A stretch of DNA of 64,000 nt from Phyllobacteriaceae bacterium (lineage in GTDB: Bacteria > Pseudomonadota > Alphaproteobacteria > Rhizobiales > Rhizobiaceae). This document shows positions 33,319 to 42,029 of the stretch, piece by piece (the stretch's first letter is position 1; every line of letters begins with the position of its first letter). A program made the translations under genes and the position numbers. The DNA is taken from the NCBI GenBank assembly GCA_002708825.1, contig PAPF01000018.1:1-64000 (forward strand). The letters are read 5' to 3'. The notes under the pieces are model-generated. The model had not been told where the DNA came from and did no database searches. It was given only the letters and a program-made list of their open reading frames with translations.

Positions 33319-33860
33319 CTGCTGCCCCGACCATGCCGACCATCAACCCCGACGATGTGCAGATCCCGGAAGGCATGAGCCTTGCCGACTGGATCGAGAG
33401 CCGCGTCGCGCGCTACGAGACCCGCAAGCTCGACTGGAACGCGCTGAAGTTCCAGGCCGACTACGATCCGAAATACCGCCGTGCGCAAATGCGCTATATC
33501 GGCACCGGCGCCACGGGCGTGAAAAGCGACAGCAATGTCATTCCCGCCGAGCACTTCACCTTTTCCACGATGGTTCTGCCGGCCGGTTGTGAAGGGCCGC
33601 TGCACATCCATACCGATGCCGAGGAGGTGTTCTTCATCCTGCGCGGCCACAAGATCCGCCTCATGATCGAACACAAGGGCGAGATGGTGGAAACCGTTCT
33701 CACCGAGCGCGACATCATCTCGGTTCCGCCCGGCGTCTATCGCGGGCTGGTGAACGAAGGCATCGAGGAAGCGCTGATGTGCGTCATCATCGGCAATCCC
33801 AAGCCGGTGACGCCGACCTATCCGCCGGAGCACCCGCTGGCCAAGATCAAGCGCAATTGA
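33315..33860 (+). CDS. Cupin-domain protein
   Basis: This 181-residue single-cupin protein has motif 1 GPLHIHTDAEEVFFILRG with metal ligands His-x-His and Glu, and motif 2 around DIISVPPGVYRGLVNEG, where the usual His reads Tyr/Arg. About 75 residues of non-cupin sequence precede the barrel. It could be a ring-cleaving dioxygenase, an isomerase or a sensor protein; the incomplete motif 2 makes a dioxygenase less certain. ATGA overlap with the monooxygenase gene indicates coupled expression. Confidence 0.85.
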   Translation: MTAAPTMPTINPDDVQIPEGMSLADWIESRVARYETRKLDWNALKFQADYDPKYRRAQMRYIGTGATGVKSDSNVIPAEHFTFSTMVLPAGCEGPLHIHTDAEEVFFILRGHKIRLMIEHKGEMVETVLTERDIISVPPGVYRGLVNEGIEEALMCVIIGNPKPVTPTYPPEHPLAKIKRN

Positions 33861-33872
33861 GAAGGGCCGGAT

Positions 33873-34628
33873 GTGACCATGCTTGAGAACCGGACGATCC
33901 TGATCACGGGTGCGGCACGCGGGCTGGGGCGCGAGATCGCGCTGGCGTGCGGGCGTGCCGGTGCGCGTCTGGTTCTGGCCGATATCGACGAGGCGGGGGC
34001 GGGCGAATCCGCGCGCCTCGTCGCACAGGACGGCGGAACGGCACGCGCCGAGCATGTGGATCTGGCCTCGCCGGACAGCATCGCGGAACTGGCCGCAGGC
34101 ATCGCGGCGCAGGAAGGCCGGCTCGACGGGCTGGTCAACAATGGCGCCATCGCCACCGGGATCGGCGGCAAGACGCTGGACGAGATTGACATCGAGACCT
34201 GGGACCGGGTGATGGCGGTCAATGTGCGCGGGCTGTGGCTGATGACGCGGGCCGCCGTGCCGCTGATGGAAGCGGCGGGCGGCGGGCGGATCGTCAACAT
34301 TGCCTCCGATACCGCGATCTGGGGGGCGCCGCGCCTGCTTTCCTATGTCGCCAGCAAGGGCGCGGTCATGTCGATGACGCATTCGCTGGCCCGCGAACTG
34401 GGCCCGAAAGGCATCGGCGTGACGGCCGTGGCGCCGGGCATCCTGACGACGGAATCGACCGAATACGTGCCGGCGGAGCGCCACAAGCTCTACCAGGACG
34501 GGCGGGCGGTGCCCGGACCGCAGGGACCGCAGGACGTGACCGGCACCATTGTCTTCCTGCTCGGACCCGACGCGCTGACGCTGACCGGACAGATCCTGCC
34601 GGTCAACAGGGGGTTCGTGTTCCTATGA
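33873..34628 (+). CDS. Short-chain dehydrogenase/reductase (SDR)
   Basis: This 251-residue classical SDR has TGAARGLGREIALACG (NAD(P) site), NNGA and the catalytic Ser with Tyr-x3-Lys in SYVASKGAVMSMTHSLARE. Asp in LVLADIDEAG at the end of strand 2 favours NAD. It oxidises an alcohol or dihydrodiol, or reduces a ketone, in the pathway. GTG at 33873 is used for spacing to GAAGGG; ATG six bases later is equally possible. It overlaps the hydrolase gene by ATGA. Confidence 0.9.
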   Translation: MTMLENRTILITGAARGLGREIALACGRAGARLVLADIDEAGAGESARLVAQDGGTARAEHVDLASPDSIAELAAGIAAQEGRLDGLVNNGAIATGIGGKTLDEIDIETWDRVMAVNVRGLWLMTRAAVPLMEAAGGGRIVNIASDTAIWGAPRLLSYVASKGAVMSMTHSLARELGPKGIGVTAVAPGILTTESTEYVPAERHKLYQDGRAVPGPQGPQDVTGTIVFLLGPDALTLTGQILPVNRGFVFL

Positions 34629-35470
34629 GCCGCGCCTGGAAAGACATTCTGGTCGAGGGAACCGAATTGCGGCTGTCGCAGGGGGGCGGCGGGCCGGTGC
34701 TGGTCATGCTGCACGGCATCGGTTCCGACATGTCCTCCTTCGACGGCCTGACGGCCCACCTGCCGGAGGACTGGACCCTCATTGCCTGGAACGCGCCGGG
34801 CTATCGTGCGTCGCGCACCCTGGCCAAGGACTGGCCAACCGCCGGCGATTATGCCGGACGGCTGGCGGCAATCGCGGATGCGCTGGACCTGCCGCCTTTC
34901 CTGCTGGCCGGCCATTCGCTTGGCACGCTGATGGCGGTGGCGTTCGCGCGTCTCCACCCGGACCGCGTTGCCGGGCTGATCCTGCTGGCCTGCGCACAGG
35001 GCCATGGCGCCGTGCCAGGCAGGCTCGGCGAAAAGGCGAAGGCGCGTCTCGATGATCTCGAGAAGCTGGGCGCTGCCGAATTCGCCCGCACCCGCGCGCC
35101 GCGGCTGCTGGCCGACCCGGACGGCATGCCCGATGTGCGGGACCGGGCTATCGCCGCCATGGCGGCGATCCATCCGGCGGGCTACGGCCAGGCGGTGCGG
35201 ATGCTGGCGACGGGCGATCAGAAGGGCGATGCCCAATCGGTGCGTGTGCCCTCGCTGGTCATGGTGGGTGAAAAGGATGCCGTGACGGCGCCGGAACAGA
35301 GCCGGGGCGTTCATGACGCCCTTGCCAGGGCGGCGCCGGACCTGCCGCACGTGTTCCGCAGCGTTCCGGACGCCGGGCACATCCTGCACCAGGAATTTCC
35401 GGAAGCGGTTGGCGTGGAAATCGTCCGTTTCGAGGCCTCGCTTGCAGGGATCGGGGAGATGGCGCGATGA
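34625..35470 (+). CDS. Alpha/beta hydrolase
   Basis: This 281-residue protein has the oxyanion segment VLVMLHGIGSDMSSFDGL, nucleophile elbow LAGHSLGTLMAVAFA, an acid in VGEKDAVTAP and the catalytic His in VPDAGHILHQEFP. Such enzymes in aromatic clusters hydrolyse meta-cleavage products, enol-lactones or N-formyl amides (NicD is one). Start at the ATGA overlap with the SDR gene; a longer frame reads through SDR sequence out of frame. It overlaps the IclR gene by ATGA. Confidence 0.9.
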   Translation: MSRAWKDILVEGTELRLSQGGGGPVLVMLHGIGSDMSSFDGLTAHLPEDWTLIAWNAPGYRASRTLAKDWPTAGDYAGRLAAIADALDLPPFLLAGHSLGTLMAVAFARLHPDRVAGLILLACAQGHGAVPGRLGEKAKARLDDLEKLGAAEFARTRAPRLLADPDGMPDVRDRAIAAMAAIHPAGYGQAVRMLATGDQKGDAQSVRVPSLVMVGEKDAVTAPEQSRGVHDALARAAPDLPHVFRSVPDAGHILHQEFPEAVGVEIVRFEASLAGIGEMAR

Positions 35471-36291
35471 GCGACGAGCACAACGCCTACAGCGTGCCCC
35501 CGGTCGAGCGGGCCTTCCGCGTGCTGCGCTACATCGCCGACGGCAATCCCTGCGCCAACCTGTCACGCGCGGCCAAGGAGACCGGTGTCAACCGCACCAC
35601 GCTTTTGCGCCTGCTGCATACGCTGGAGCAGGAGGCGATGATCGAGAAGGCGGAGACCGGGCAGGGTTACATCCTCGGCACAGGTCTCATCAATCTCGCC
35701 GCCAGCGCGCTCTATTCCCGCGACATCGTCCAGGTGGCGCATCCGGAACTGCGCCGTCTCGTGCGCGAACTCGGGCTTTCGGCGCATCTGGGCATCATGG
35801 ACCGGCGCGAGATCACCTATCTGCTGCGCGAGACGCCGAACCTGCATCTGGTCTCCAATGTCCGTGTCGGCAGCCGCCTGCCTGCCCATGCGACGACCAT
35901 CGGCCGCATCATCCTCGCGCATCGCGATTTCGCAGAGGTCGAGGCCTTGTTCGCCGCGTCCGAAATGACTGCGGCGACGGAGAAGACGGCCACCACACTT
36001 GCCGCGCTCGCCGAGCAATTGAACACCGACCGGCGGATCGGCATCGCCTGGAGCGTCTCCAATTTCGAGGCCGGGATCGGATCGGCGGCTGCCGCGGTGT
36101 TCGATTCGCAGGGCAAGGCGGTGGGCGCGATCAACGTTACCGGGCCGGACCACGAATTCGCCGAGAGCGCCGGGCGGCGCGACGAAATCGCAAGGGCGCT
36201 CACCGCCGCCGCGCAACGCATCTCCCATCAACTCGGGCATATCCCGTCTTCCGCCCGTATCCGGCACTTGTCAGGAGGCCACCATGACTGA
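35467..36291 (+). CDS. IclR-family transcriptional regulator (second copy)
   Basis: This 274-residue regulator has an N-terminal winged helix (PPVERAFRVLRYIADGNPCA, then TGVNRTTLLRLLHTLEQEA) and an IclR effector domain with VGSRLPAHATTIGRIILA and GKAVGAINVTGPD. It is embedded mid-operon and coupled to genes on both sides, so it probably senses a pathway metabolite and autoregulates the cluster. It is distinct in sequence from the IclR gene on the minus strand, so the Rieske genes and this cluster may have separate control. Confidence 0.93.
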   Translation: MSDEHNAYSVPPVERAFRVLRYIADGNPCANLSRAAKETGVNRTTLLRLLHTLEQEAMIEKAETGQGYILGTGLINLAASALYSRDIVQVAHPELRRLVRELGLSAHLGIMDRREITYLLRETPNLHLVSNVRVGSRLPAHATTIGRIILAHRDFAEVEALFAASEMTAATEKTATTLAALAEQLNTDRRIGIAWSVSNFEAGIGSAAAAVFDSQGKAVGAINVTGPDHEFAESAGRRDEIARALTAAAQRISHQLGHIPSSARIRHLSGGHHD

Positions 36292-37201
36292 ACCCATGCG
36301 CGTCGATTTCCTGCGCGGCATTGCCATGCGCGCGCCCGCCATGACCGAAACCGCCGACTTCTACGAGGGCACATGGGGGCTGAAGCGCGTGCCCTCCAAT
36401 GACGGTACCGTCTATCTGCGCGGCACCGGACCTGAACCCTACATCTATTCGCTGACCGATGGCGCCGATTTCGGCATCGAATACATCAATTTCGGCATGA
36501 CGAGCCGGGCGCGGCTCGAAGCGCTGCACGATCACCTGTCGAAGGCAGGCGCACCGGTGCTGGGTGACCCCGCGGACCTGACGACACCGGGCGGCGGCAT
36601 CGGCTTTTGCGTGCGCGATCCGGACAACCGCATCCTGCGCATCGTGGCGGACACGGCCGACAATGGCGATGCGGAGAGCCAGTTCGCCATGCCGGTGAAG
36701 GTGTCGCATGTGGTCGTGAACACGCCCGACCTCAAGACGACGGAAGCCTTCTATACCGAGATGCTCGGCTTCCGCCTGTCCGATTTCTATGTCGACCGGA
36801 TGTCCTTCCTGCGCTGCAGCAGCGACCACCATTCCATAGGCCTTTTCCAGAACGCCCATGCCAGCGCCAACCACGTGGCCTTCGAGATGCGCGACATGGA
36901 TTCCTTCATGCGCGGCATCGGGCGGATGAAGCAGAAGGGTCATGTGCCCAGCTGGGGACCGGGGCGCCACGGGCCGGGCAACAACCCGTTCGCCTATTTC
37001 GTTTCGCCGTCCGGTTTCGTGATCGAGTTCACCACGGAGTTGCAGCAGATCGACGAGGCAACGCATGTGGCGCAGGAATGGCCCTGGGGCGATCCGGAGC
37101 TTTCGGACCGCTGGATGACGGCCGGGCCGCCCACGCCGGCGATGCGCGCGGTCATGCTGGGCCGTCCCGACAGGGGCTTCCCGCAGGCGGGAGCGCGCTG
37201 A
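36284..37201 (+). CDS. VOC-fold extradiol dioxygenase-like protein
   Basis: This 305-residue protein has two vicinal-oxygen-chelate modules. The C-terminal module carries the type I extradiol iron ligands: His in KVSHVVVNTPDL, His in SANHVAFEM and Glu in SGFVIEFTTEL, plus the Tyr in NPFAYFVSPSG. It would cleave a catechol-like or dihydroxypyridine ring next to one hydroxyl. Overlaps the IclR gene by 8 nt. Together with two hydroxylases and a hydrolase this suggests a complete meta-type route. Confidence 0.88.
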   Translation: MTEPMRVDFLRGIAMRAPAMTETADFYEGTWGLKRVPSNDGTVYLRGTGPEPYIYSLTDGADFGIEYINFGMTSRARLEALHDHLSKAGAPVLGDPADLTTPGGGIGFCVRDPDNRILRIVADTADNGDAESQFAMPVKVSHVVVNTPDLKTTEAFYTEMLGFRLSDFYVDRMSFLRCSSDHHSIGLFQNAHASANHVAFEMRDMDSFMRGIGRMKQKGHVPSWGPGRHGPGNNPFAYFVSPSGFVIEFTTELQQIDEATHVAQEWPWGDPELSDRWMTAGPPTPAMRAVMLGRPDRGFPQAGAR

Positions 37202-37993
37202 ATGGAACTCGGGCTGAAAGGCAAGGTCGCGGTCGTCACCGGCGGCTCCTCGGGCATCGGGCTGGCTGCCGTGCGCCAGTTTCTCGCCGAAGGGGCAAGG
37301 GTGGCGTTCTGCGCGCGCGACGCGGAGCGGCTGGAGACGGTTGCGGACGGCCTGAAGGGCGAGTTCGGCGCCGACAACGTGCTGGGCATCCCGGCTTCGG
37401 TACTGGACGCGGAAGCCATGCGCGATTTCGCCGCCCGCGTGCGTGACCATTTCGGCGGCGCGGACATGCTGGTCAACAATGCCGGGCAGGGGCGCGTCTC
37501 CACCTTCGCGGGCACCGATGACGATGCCTGGCGCGAGGAACTGGAGCTGAAATTCTTCAGCCAGATCCATCCGGTGCGTGCCTTCCAGGCCATGCTGAAA
37601 GCCAGCGGTTGCGGCGCTGTCGTGGGCGTCAATTCGCTGCTTGCCTACCAGCCGGAGCCGCACATGGTGTGCACCTCGGCGGCGCGGGCGGGCGTGCAGA
37701 ACCTCCTGAAATCGCTTGCCAATGAACTGGCGCCGGATGTGCGTGTCAATTCCATCCTGCTCGGCATCGTCGTTTCCGGCCAGTGGCACCGCCGCTTCGA
37801 GGCGCGCGAGGACAAGTCCGTTTCACTGGAGGACTGGCTCAGGGCGGAAGCGGCAAAGCGGCATATTCCGCTCGGCCGCTTCGGCGAACCGCACGAGCCG
37901 GCCAATGCCATCGTCTTCCTGGCCTCGCCCGCGGCCAGCTACATCACCGGTGCCCGGCTGGAAGTTTCCGGCGGGACCTCAAGATTCGTGTGA
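37202..37993 (+). CDS. Atypical SDR-family oxidoreductase without Tyr-x3-Lys
   Basis: This 263-residue protein has the SDR cofactor motif TGGSSGIGLAAVRQFLAEG and LVNNAGQGRVS. The active-site segment reads NSLLAYQPEPHMVCTSAARAG: a Ser is present but the usual Tyr-x3-Lys is replaced (Thr and Arg by my alignment). It ends with YITGARLEVSGGTSR as usual. It may work as an atypical reductase or dehydratase, or a non-catalytic partner. It starts at the base after the VOC gene's stop. Confidence 0.88.
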   Translation: MELGLKGKVAVVTGGSSGIGLAAVRQFLAEGARVAFCARDAERLETVADGLKGEFGADNVLGIPASVLDAEAMRDFAARVRDHFGGADMLVNNAGQGRVSTFAGTDDDAWREELELKFFSQIHPVRAFQAMLKASGCGAVVGVNSLLAYQPEPHMVCTSAARAGVQNLLKSLANELAPDVRVNSILLGIVVSGQWHRRFEAREDKSVSLEDWLRAEAAKRHIPLGRFGEPHEPANAIVFLASPAASYITGARLEVSGGTSRFV

Positions 37994-37997
37994 CACA

Positions 37998-39677
37998 ATG
38001 CTCATGAAAACCGACGCGCCGACCAGAACCGAAACCGTGGGCGAGGCCATCGCCCGCCATCTTGCCGAGATCGGCGTGACGCGCGTCTTCGGCGTGATCT
38101 CGATCCACAACATGCCGATCCTCGACGCCATCGCCCGGCAGGGGCGCATCCGCTTCGTGCCGGCGCGCGGGGAGGCCGGCGCCATGAACATGGCCGACGC
38201 CCATGCCCGCGTGTCGCGTTCGCTGGGCGTCGTCATCACGTCGACGGGAACGGGAGCCGGCAACACGGCGGGCGCGCAGGTGGAGGCGCTGACGGCGGGC
38301 TCTCCCGTGCTGCACATCACCACGCAGGTGGATCGCCAGTTCATGGACCGGGACCGGGCCGCAATCCATGATGTTCCGCGCCAGACCGAGATGCTGAAGG
38401 GCATTTCCAAGACCTGCCTGCGCATGTGGGAGGCGCGTTCGGTCCATACGGTCTTGTCGGCGGCTGCGTCCGCCGCGCTCAGCCCGCCATCCGGGCCGGT
38501 CAGCCTTGAAATCCCGGTCGACGTGCAGCGCGAAGCCGTGCCGGTGCAGGACGCCATCGCCCGCCCGGTCATCGTTCGCCCGCTGGCCGGCGATGAGACC
38601 ATTGCGGCCCTGGCCGAAATGGTGAAAAAGGCCCGCCGGCCGATGCTGTGGCTTGGCGGTGGGGCGCGCCATGCCGCGGATGAAGCCAATGCGCTGGTCG
38701 AGCGCGGCTTCTGCGCGGTGACGAGCACCAATGGCCGGGCCGTGGTCGACGAGGCGAGCCCCCATACGCTCGGCGCCTTCAACATGACGCCCGAGGCGGA
38801 GGCGATCTACGGCCAATGCGACCTGATGATCGTCGCCGGGTCGCGCCTGCGGGGCAACGAGACACGCAACAACACGCTGCCGCTTCCCGCGCCGCTCGTC
38901 CAGATCGACGCGGAGGCGACGCAGGGCGCGCGCAACTATCCGGTGGACCTGTTCATCCATGGCGATGCCAGGGATACGCTGGCCCGGCTTCTCGACCGGC
39001 TGCCTGCGACGCTTGAGACGGATGCCGAGTTCCGCCACTCCATCGCCATTGCGCGGGTCAAGGCGGAGGGCCGGTTGCGCGACCAGCTTGGCGTCTACCG
39101 GGTGATTGCGGACGCCTTGCAAGAGCGGGTCGCCGAAGGCGGTCACCCCTTCGTGCGCGACGTCACCATTTCCAATTCCACCTTCGGCAACCGCTATGTG
39201 CAGTTTGCCAGGCCCCATCACGGCGTCCATTCGCTGGGTGGCGGCATCGGGCAGGGACTGGCCATGGGTATAGGCGCGGGCCTGGTCGAGGGCGAGGCAA
39301 AATCGGTCGTTCTCGTCGGCGACGGCGGCGCGCAGCTTGGCATTGCCGAACTGATTACCGCCGTGGAGGAGAAGGCCAACCTCGTCTACGTGCTGATGAA
39401 CGACCAGGCCTATGGTGTGATCAAGAACATCCAGGATGCCCAATATGGCAGCCGGCACCACTATTCGGCCTTGCGCACACCGGATTTCTCCCTGCTGTGC
39501 CAGGCGGTGGGGATGCCGCATGCAAAGGTCACGCACGAGTCGGCCTTTGGCGATGCGCTGGACCGCGCGCTTGCCGCCGACGGCCCCATGCTGGTCGAGG
39601 TGGACATGTGCGCCATCGGTCCTTTCGCGCAGCCCTTCGCCGGGCCGCCTGCGGGCGCTGCTGGCAAGGAGGCCTGA
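37998..39677 (+). CDS. Thiamine-diphosphate-dependent enzyme (acetolactate synthase/benzoylformate decarboxylase superfamily)
   Basis: This 559-residue ThDP enzyme has the N-terminal Pyr domain with catalytic Glu in VPARGEAGAMNMADAHAR, a central domain, and a PP domain with the Mg/ThDP motif GDGGAQLGIAEL ending in VLMNDQAYG. It decarboxylates or ligates 2-keto acids. With an aldehyde dehydrogenase two genes downstream, a decarboxylase producing an aldehyde is plausible. ATG at 37998 begins the Pyr domain 4 nt after the SDR stop; the longer open frame upstream is shadow sequence. TGATG overlap with the next gene. Confidence 0.9.
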   Translation: MLMKTDAPTRTETVGEAIARHLAEIGVTRVFGVISIHNMPILDAIARQGRIRFVPARGEAGAMNMADAHARVSRSLGVVITSTGTGAGNTAGAQVEALTAGSPVLHITTQVDRQFMDRDRAAIHDVPRQTEMLKGISKTCLRMWEARSVHTVLSAAASAALSPPSGPVSLEIPVDVQREAVPVQDAIARPVIVRPLAGDETIAALAEMVKKARRPMLWLGGGARHAADEANALVERGFCAVTSTNGRAVVDEASPHTLGAFNMTPEAEAIYGQCDLMIVAGSRLRGNETRNNTLPLPAPLVQIDAEATQGARNYPVDLFIHGDARDTLARLLDRLPATLETDAEFRHSIAIARVKAEGRLRDQLGVYRVIADALQERVAEGGHPFVRDVTISNSTFGNRYVQFARPHHGVHSLGGGIGQGLAMGIGAGLVEGEAKSVVLVGDGGAQLGIAELITAVEEKANLVYVLMNDQAYGVIKNIQDAQYGSRHHYSALRTPDFSLLCQAVGMPHAKVTHESAFGDALDRALAADGPMLVEVDMCAIGPFAQPFAGPPAGAAGKEA

Positions 39678-40507
39678 TGTTGAGGCGGCTGGCCATCATC
39701 GGGGCGGGCGCCATCACCGGCGAAATGCTCGCCGTGCTCGGGCGCCGCCTGCCGCACAGGCTGGAAAGCCTGACCGTGCTTGCCCGTCCCGGCAAGGGTG
39801 CCGCGGTTGAACAGGCGCTCGCACCCTCGGCGGACAGTGTGGCGGAGGATTTCCGCGTGGTGGAATGCGTGACGGCGCTGATCGCGGTACGTCCGGACCT
39901 TGCCATCGAAGCGGCGGGCCATGGCGCCGTGGCCGAGCATGTACCGGGACTGCTGGAAGCCGGCATCGAAACCGTCATCGCTTCCACCGGCGCGCTGAGC
40001 GATCCCGAACTGGCGGCGCGTCTGGTATCGGCTGCGAGGGCGGGCGGCACGCGGCTTGAACTGTCGTCCGGCGCGGTGGGCGGCATGGACATTCTCGCCG
40101 CGCTCGCCCGCTCGGATATCCGGTCCGTCACCTACACGTCGCGCAAGCCGCCCAATGCATGGAAAGGCACCAGGGCGGAGGACGCAATCGACCTTGGTGG
40201 CCTGACACGCGAAGCCGTGTTCTTCGAGGGCACGGCGCGCCAGGCGGCGGCAGACTATCCGAAAAACGCCAATGTGGCGGCGACCATCGCGCTGGCCGGA
40301 GCGGGCTTCGAGCGCACAACGGTGCGCATGATCGCCGATCCCGCCGTCAGCGCCAATGTGCATGTCTTCGACGTGGTTTCGGATGCGGCGGAGGTGTCCG
40401 TGCGCATCGTCGGCAAGCCGTCGAGCGTCAATCCGAAGACGTCGCTTCCGACCGTCTACAGCCTCGTGCGCGCGGTGATGAACCGCATCAGCCCCATCGT
40501 TTCCTGA
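39677..40507 (+). CDS. Aspartate dehydrogenase-like (NadX family) oxidoreductase
   Basis: This 276-residue NAD(P) enzyme has LAIIGAGAITGEMLAVLGR at the N-terminus and the DUF108 catalytic segment KNANVAATIALAGAGF followed by NVHVFDV with its conserved His. NadX makes iminoaspartate from L-aspartate, but no nadA or nadC is present here. Set between a ThDP enzyme and an ALDH, it more likely acts on an amino or imino acid released from an N-containing ring, or in reverse as an amine-forming reductase. That role is inferred. Start overlaps the previous stop by one base. Confidence 0.88.
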   Translation: MLRRLAIIGAGAITGEMLAVLGRRLPHRLESLTVLARPGKGAAVEQALAPSADSVAEDFRVVECVTALIAVRPDLAIEAAGHGAVAEHVPGLLEAGIETVIASTGALSDPELAARLVSAARAGGTRLELSSGAVGGMDILAALARSDIRSVTYTSRKPPNAWKGTRAEDAIDLGGLTREAVFFEGTARQAAADYPKNANVAATIALAGAGFERTTVRMIADPAVSANVHVFDVVSDAAEVSVRIVGKPSSVNPKTSLPTVYSLVRAVMNRISPIVS

Positions 40508-40517
40508 AGGCCCTTCC

Positions 40518-42017
40518 ATGAGCATCCAGCCCTGCGCCCTGCCCGAAAACCTGCTCTTCATCGCCGGCGAGTGGCGCAAGGGCCGCGGCGCGCCGATCGA
40601 ATCGCGCTTTTCCGCCGACGGCAGCCTGAACCGGGTGATCGACGGGGCGTCGCGCGAGGACGGCATCGCGGCCATCGAGGCAGCCGTCAAGGCGCAGGCC
40701 GACCCTGCCTGGCGGGCGCTGAAGTCACATGAGCGGGCGCGCTTCCTCTATCGCATCGCCGACGGCATCGAGGCCAATGCCGGGCGCATTGCCTGGATCC
40801 AGAGCCGCGACACGGGCAAGACGCTGCGCGAGACGGCGGCACTTGCCGCTTCGGCCGCCGGAACGTTCCGCTATTTCGGTGCTGTCTGTGAAACCACGGA
40901 CAGCGATATGACCGCACAGCGCGGCGATGCGCTGACGCTGTCGCTGCACGAGCCGCTGGGCGTCGTGGCTGCCATCACGCCATGGAATTCCCCCATCGCC
41001 TCGGATGCGCAGAAGGTGGCGCCGGCGCTGGCCGCAGGCAATGCGGTGATCCTGAAGCCTGCATCGTGGAGTCCGCTGGTGGCGCTGGAACTGGCGCGCA
41101 TCGTGGAGGAAAGCGGCCTGCCCAAGGGCCTGTTCTCTGTTCTGCCCGGTTCCGGCGCGGAGATCGGCAATCTCCTGGTGGAGCATCCATCCATCGCGAA
41201 GGTGTCGTTTACCGGGGGAACGGCGACAGGCCGGCGGATCGCCATGAAGGCAGCGGAAAAGCTGATGCCCGTCTCGCTGGAACTGGGTGGCAAGTCGCCG
41301 ACCATCGTCTTCGATGACTGCGACACGGACCTTGCCATCGCCGGCATCCTGTTCGGCATCTTCTCCTCCTCCGGCCAGTCCTGCATCGCCGGGTCGCGGC
41401 TGTTCGTGCAGAGGTCGATATACGAACCCTTCGTCGCGCGCCTCGTCGAGGCGACGGAGCGGCTCGTCACCGGTCATCCCCATGACGAGGCAACGCAGGT
41501 CGCGCCGCTGGTCCACCCCGATCACCGGGCAAGCGTCGAGGGTTTCGTCAAGCGCGCGATCGCCGATGGCGGGACCATCCTGACCGGCGGCCGTCGGCCC
41601 GACGATCCGGCGCTGGCCGAGGGCGCCTATTACCTGCCGACGATCATTTCAGGGCTCGCCAATGATGCCGAGCTTTGCCGGGAGGAAGTGTTCGGTCCGG
41701 TGCTGGCCGTGCTTCCGTTCGACGGTGAGGCCGACGTCATCGCGCAGGGTAACGACAATCAGTACGGACTGGCCTGCGGCATCTGGACCCGCGACTTTCC
41801 GAAGGGCTGGCGGGTGGCGCGCGCCATCCAGGCCGGGACAGTGTGGATCAATACCTACAAGCAATTCTCGATCTCGACTCCGTTCGGCGGCGACAAGGAA
41901 AGCGGCGTGGGGCGTGAAAAGGGCCGTGCCGGCATGCTCGCCTACATGCGGCAGAAATCACTCTACCAGGATTTGACAGGACAACCGCATCCATGGGCCC
42001 GCTGGCCCGGTGCGTGA
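40518..42017 (+). CDS. NAD(P)-dependent aldehyde dehydrogenase
   Basis: This 499-residue ALDH is complete: AITPWNSPIASDAQKVAPAL, catalytic Glu in LELGGKSPTIVFDD and Cys in SSSGQSCIAGSRLF, and the C-terminal FGGDKESGVGREKG. It oxidises a semialdehyde or aldehyde to the acid. Neighbours suggest the aldehyde could come from the ThDP decarboxylase or from ring fission (a muconate-semialdehyde dehydrogenase-like step). Short 10-12 nt gaps on both sides keep it in the operon. Confidence 0.94.
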   Translation: MSIQPCALPENLLFIAGEWRKGRGAPIESRFSADGSLNRVIDGASREDGIAAIEAAVKAQADPAWRALKSHERARFLYRIADGIEANAGRIAWIQSRDTGKTLRETAALAASAAGTFRYFGAVCETTDSDMTAQRGDALTLSLHEPLGVVAAITPWNSPIASDAQKVAPALAAGNAVILKPASWSPLVALELARIVEESGLPKGLFSVLPGSGAEIGNLLVEHPSIAKVSFTGGTATGRRIAMKAAEKLMPVSLELGGKSPTIVFDDCDTDLAIAGILFGIFSSSGQSCIAGSRLFVQRSIYEPFVARLVEATERLVTGHPHDEATQVAPLVHPDHRASVEGFVKRAIADGGTILTGGRRPDDPALAEGAYYLPTIISGLANDAELCREEVFGPVLAVLPFDGEADVIAQGNDNQYGLACGIWTRDFPKGWRVARAIQAGTVWINTYKQFSISTPFGGDKESGVGREKGRAGMLAYMRQKSLYQDLTGQPHPWARWPGA

Positions 42018-42029
42018 GGAGGAGAAGGC

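Noticed and set aside
33315-33860. 3-hydroxyanthranilate dioxygenase for the cupin gene
   Set aside because: Length is similar and an ALDH plus Rid protein are nearby, but the motif 2 His is missing and the conserved HAO residues I expect are not visible, so the specific name was not used.
37716-37997. Longer N-terminus for the ThDP enzyme
   Set aside because: The in-frame extension overlaps the SDR gene and has no ThDP-family sequence; ATG at 37998 starts the Pyr domain.
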